The notes beneath the pieces are model-generated. The model worked only from the letters and a program-made list of their open reading frames with translations, was not told where the DNA came from and searched no databases. Positions 61,702-64,000 of a stretch of DNA of 64,000 bases are shown here, piece after piece. The position numbers and the translations under genes are program-made. The stretch comes from Chamaecrista fasciculata. Its lineage: Eukaryota > Streptophyta > Magnoliopsida > Fabales > Fabaceae. The DNA lies in the NCBI GenBank assembly GCA_003254925.1, contig QANZ01026808.1, positions 53,353 to 117,352 of the forward strand, in the 5' to 3' direction. The stretch's first letter is position 1. Every line of letters begins with the position of its first letter.

Positions 61702-63639
61702 ATATCACTCCTCTTTCCAAAGATTTCTGTTTTAATCATAGTTTTAATCATAGCCTGTGATGTTTTAATCATAGTTTTAATCATAGTTTCAATACATTTT
61801 AGTCATTTTATCCCTATAACTTAGTCTCTGAAAAATAGGTTCAAAGGACTAAGTTGTATTACTTCCATAACTTTCAAAGATTAAAGTGTGTAAATTTGAT
61901 TTTTAAGGACTGAATTGTCAACTCATATTTTTCAGGGACCAAATTGTTAGTTCACTCTATATATGTATATAATTAATTAATATGGGGTCACCTCTCCACT
62001 ACTCATCGGAACATTGAACTATATGTAAGGCAGCCCTTTAATTTGTAGGATTTTAAGAGGAATCTACTGATGAATTCAGAAGCACAGCACAGTACTGAAG
62101 AAAGAAAGATTCAAACTTTCTGAACCGTTAAATAATCTTTTTGCTTGAATTGGTCTTGGTCTCTTGGATTCCTTTTCAAGTATATCTAATAATCTATGTA
62201 TATTAATAACTTACATACAGTTTCACCTTCTCCTTTAATTTGATCTTTGCATAAAAAAAACATAAGTTGATATCACAGTTTAATTTGCACCATCTGAAAA
62301 GTTCTTAACATTGCTTCTTTTCAAGACTTTGTCACATAATATATATCATGAATCAAGCCCTTGTACTATTACTAATCAATTTCCCTTAATTTAACTATAG
62401 AGTAAAAACAAATTCAAAAAAAGTTAATATATTGTTGCAAATTGCATTAAGAGATAGAGAGAGAAGGGGAATAATTATAAGGGATATGTTAATTAATCTC
62501 AGCTAAGTTGTGATGAGTCATATATTGCTATAAAACCCACATCACATGCACCCCATCATTACAGCTCAGTGAATGGGTTTCCATGTATAATGAATATAGC
62601 AATATAGCATTTGCTTAACACATCTTCCATCTCTCTTATAATCTTATTCTCAATTGTTTCTCTGTAAATAGAGTGATATAGTTAGTTAAGATCTGTACAC
62701 TTATCTCATAATGACGAGAGTTCAAGTCCTTTTATTGACGTGAGGGAAAGGTATTCTTTAATTCTAGTGGAATAGCAGTGCTTACACCTATTTAAACTTT
62801 TTTTTTATTAAAACAAAAAATGAATAGTATTTGTATAACTTCAACTTTCTTCAATTAAATTATTTCTAACCCAATAGAGACATAAGGAGAGTGAAAGAGA
62901 TCATTTGAAGTACTCTGCAATGTGAGATAAAAAATAGATAGATCTTTTTTAGTTTGTCCACTCAATCTTCAAGGATTCACCCCAATTATTTTAGGCTTAA
63001 CCTTTGTTATGCATCTAATTATAATGAAAAATTCTCGCAATAAGAATAATTATATTTACAAAGTCTTGAATTCGTAACCTTAAAAGATATCAAGTCGCTT
63101 AACACTTTAACTAATAGTCTATGACAGTGTTAATAAAAAAAATGAATAGATTGAGAAATTGAAGACATAGAATAAATCATATTATTAGGTTCACTCTCCA
63201 AACTTTTCAAAAATTTTACATATCAAACTTTATGACATTTTATTTCTAAGGAGAAAGAGGGTGCAAAACAAATTTTGCAAAGACGAATTATTGAGGAAAA
63301 AGTAAATAATAATAATAATAACCAGCAATTATGATTTTTTTACTAATAGAGAAATTTCATTTTTTGGTTATTAAATTTGTCTCAAAATTATATATGATTT
63401 TAACTCCTGAATATTGAAAATATATTTTTTAATCTCTAATTTTTTTTATAAAAGATAATTATTTATATTGAAAAATTATATACGCGGTTTACATATGTTT
63501 GTTAACAAATTAAGAATCCAAAAGTTATCTTCAATACCCATGGACTAAATTATAATTTTAAGATAAATTTAAGGATTAAAAAAAATTATCTTTATCGATA
63601 ATATAATTGACTTAAAAGCTAGCTTAAATCCGAATAAGT
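60841..63639. other. upstream region of the bHLH gene
   Basis: It has AT-rich sequence, an AT then GT microsatellite at about 61665-61701, a small tandem repeat of 'gttttaatcatag' at 61727-61790, a short 'tgtatgtatg' repeat near 61350-61385, and a worn inverted repeat at about 61830-61960 of the 2207-2478 family. No gene is recognised. Confidence 0.45.
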
Positions 63640-64000
63640 AAGGATTTCTTTGGGAGTAAAATAACTTTTCGGTCCCTGATTTATGCACTTGCTGACAGAT
63701 AGGTCCCTGAATTTTACTCATTGTACTAGCCGGTCCCCGAATTTTGCAAACGTTGCACTAATTGGTCCCTCCGTCATATTGGCGTTACAAAAATGCTGAC
63801 GTGGCCAAAACGGACGCTGATGTGTCCCGTTATGCGCTGACGTGTCCCGTTATGGCCACGTCAGCACCCGTTATGTTTTTTTTAAAAAAAAAAGAGTTGT
63901 CACGTCATAAAATAGCGACACATCAGCATTTCCTCATTGTACTTATAGGTCCCTGGCCCATTTTTATTCTATTATTCTCAATTCCCCCTCTTTTTCATCA
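63640..64000. repeat. left part of an inverted-repeat element cut by the window end
   Basis: Successive phrases 'cggtccctgatttatgcact', 'aggtccctgaattttactca' and 'cggtccccgaattttgcaaa' resemble the left arm of the fold-back families above. A GC-richer centre follows with 'tgtcccgttatg' repeated and 'ctgacgtggcc' facing 'ggccacgtcag'. The right arm would lie beyond the window. Confidence 0.5.

Noticed and set aside
1-64000. CRISPR-like or satellite arrays
   Set aside because: The many recurring phrases ('ggaccaaaattgcaacaaaa' and others) are arms of inverted-repeat transposons, not regularly spaced repeats with unique spacers.

Overview
The window is plant nuclear DNA, very probably from a core eudicot. 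The evidence is AT-rich sequence, many-exon genes with GT-AG introns, plant-only gene families, and dense Copia, LINE, SINE and short inverted-repeat transposons. I cannot name the species. Six host loci are visible: (1) 1148-14389, +, a 14-exon class II diterpene synthase of the copalyl diphosphate synthase type; (2) 15412-21750, -, an 8-exon ALIS/CDC50 flippase subunit; (3) 32137-35872, +, the 5' six exons of an ALDH5F1-like succinic semialdehyde dehydrogenase; (4) 43283-47947, +, a malectin-like LRR receptor kinase that has lost its N-terminus; (5) 53583-54256, a broken duplicate of the 3' end of gene 4; (6) 59043-60305, -, a bHLH87-like transcription factor with an intron in its 5' leader.

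The most interesting protein is the diterpene synthase. All 14 exons join in frame to about 782 codons with an intact DxDD acid motif. Measured against Arabidopsis CPS at a constant offset of 18 residues, both members of the catalytic base pair are changed (LHS to LFS, PNV to PDF), and the regulatory histidine is Gln. This points to specialised rather than gibberellin metabolism, possibly a rearranged (clerodane-type) or otherwise non-ent-CPP product.

The most interesting structure is at 32-48 kb. A young Copia element (38356-43282, 161-bp LTRs with two differences) lies between a dehydrogenase lacking its 3' half and a receptor kinase lacking its 5' end. The element's flanks do not share a target-site duplication, and the receptor exon is cut inside a codon exactly at the LTR edge. 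This is the signature expected of ectopic recombination between two Copia copies, which would have deleted the ends of both genes. An assembly mis-join at the repeat is the main alternative.

Much of the rest is transposon. A family of 0.3-0.6-kb near-palindromic elements with 9-bp target duplications (Mutator-like) occurs at least seven times, four of them in introns of the diterpene synthase. Three hAT-type elements have exact 8-bp duplications. Two tRNA-derived SINE families are present; one copy is nested in a 9-bp-TSD element and another has a 19-bp duplication. An internally deleted Copia element has unusual TA...TA LTR ends. A long-inverted-repeat element carrying a coding-like insert sits in the last ALIS intron. 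I see no tRNA or rRNA gene, CRISPR array or virus. The genes do not form a pathway cluster; they appear to be ordinary neighbours.
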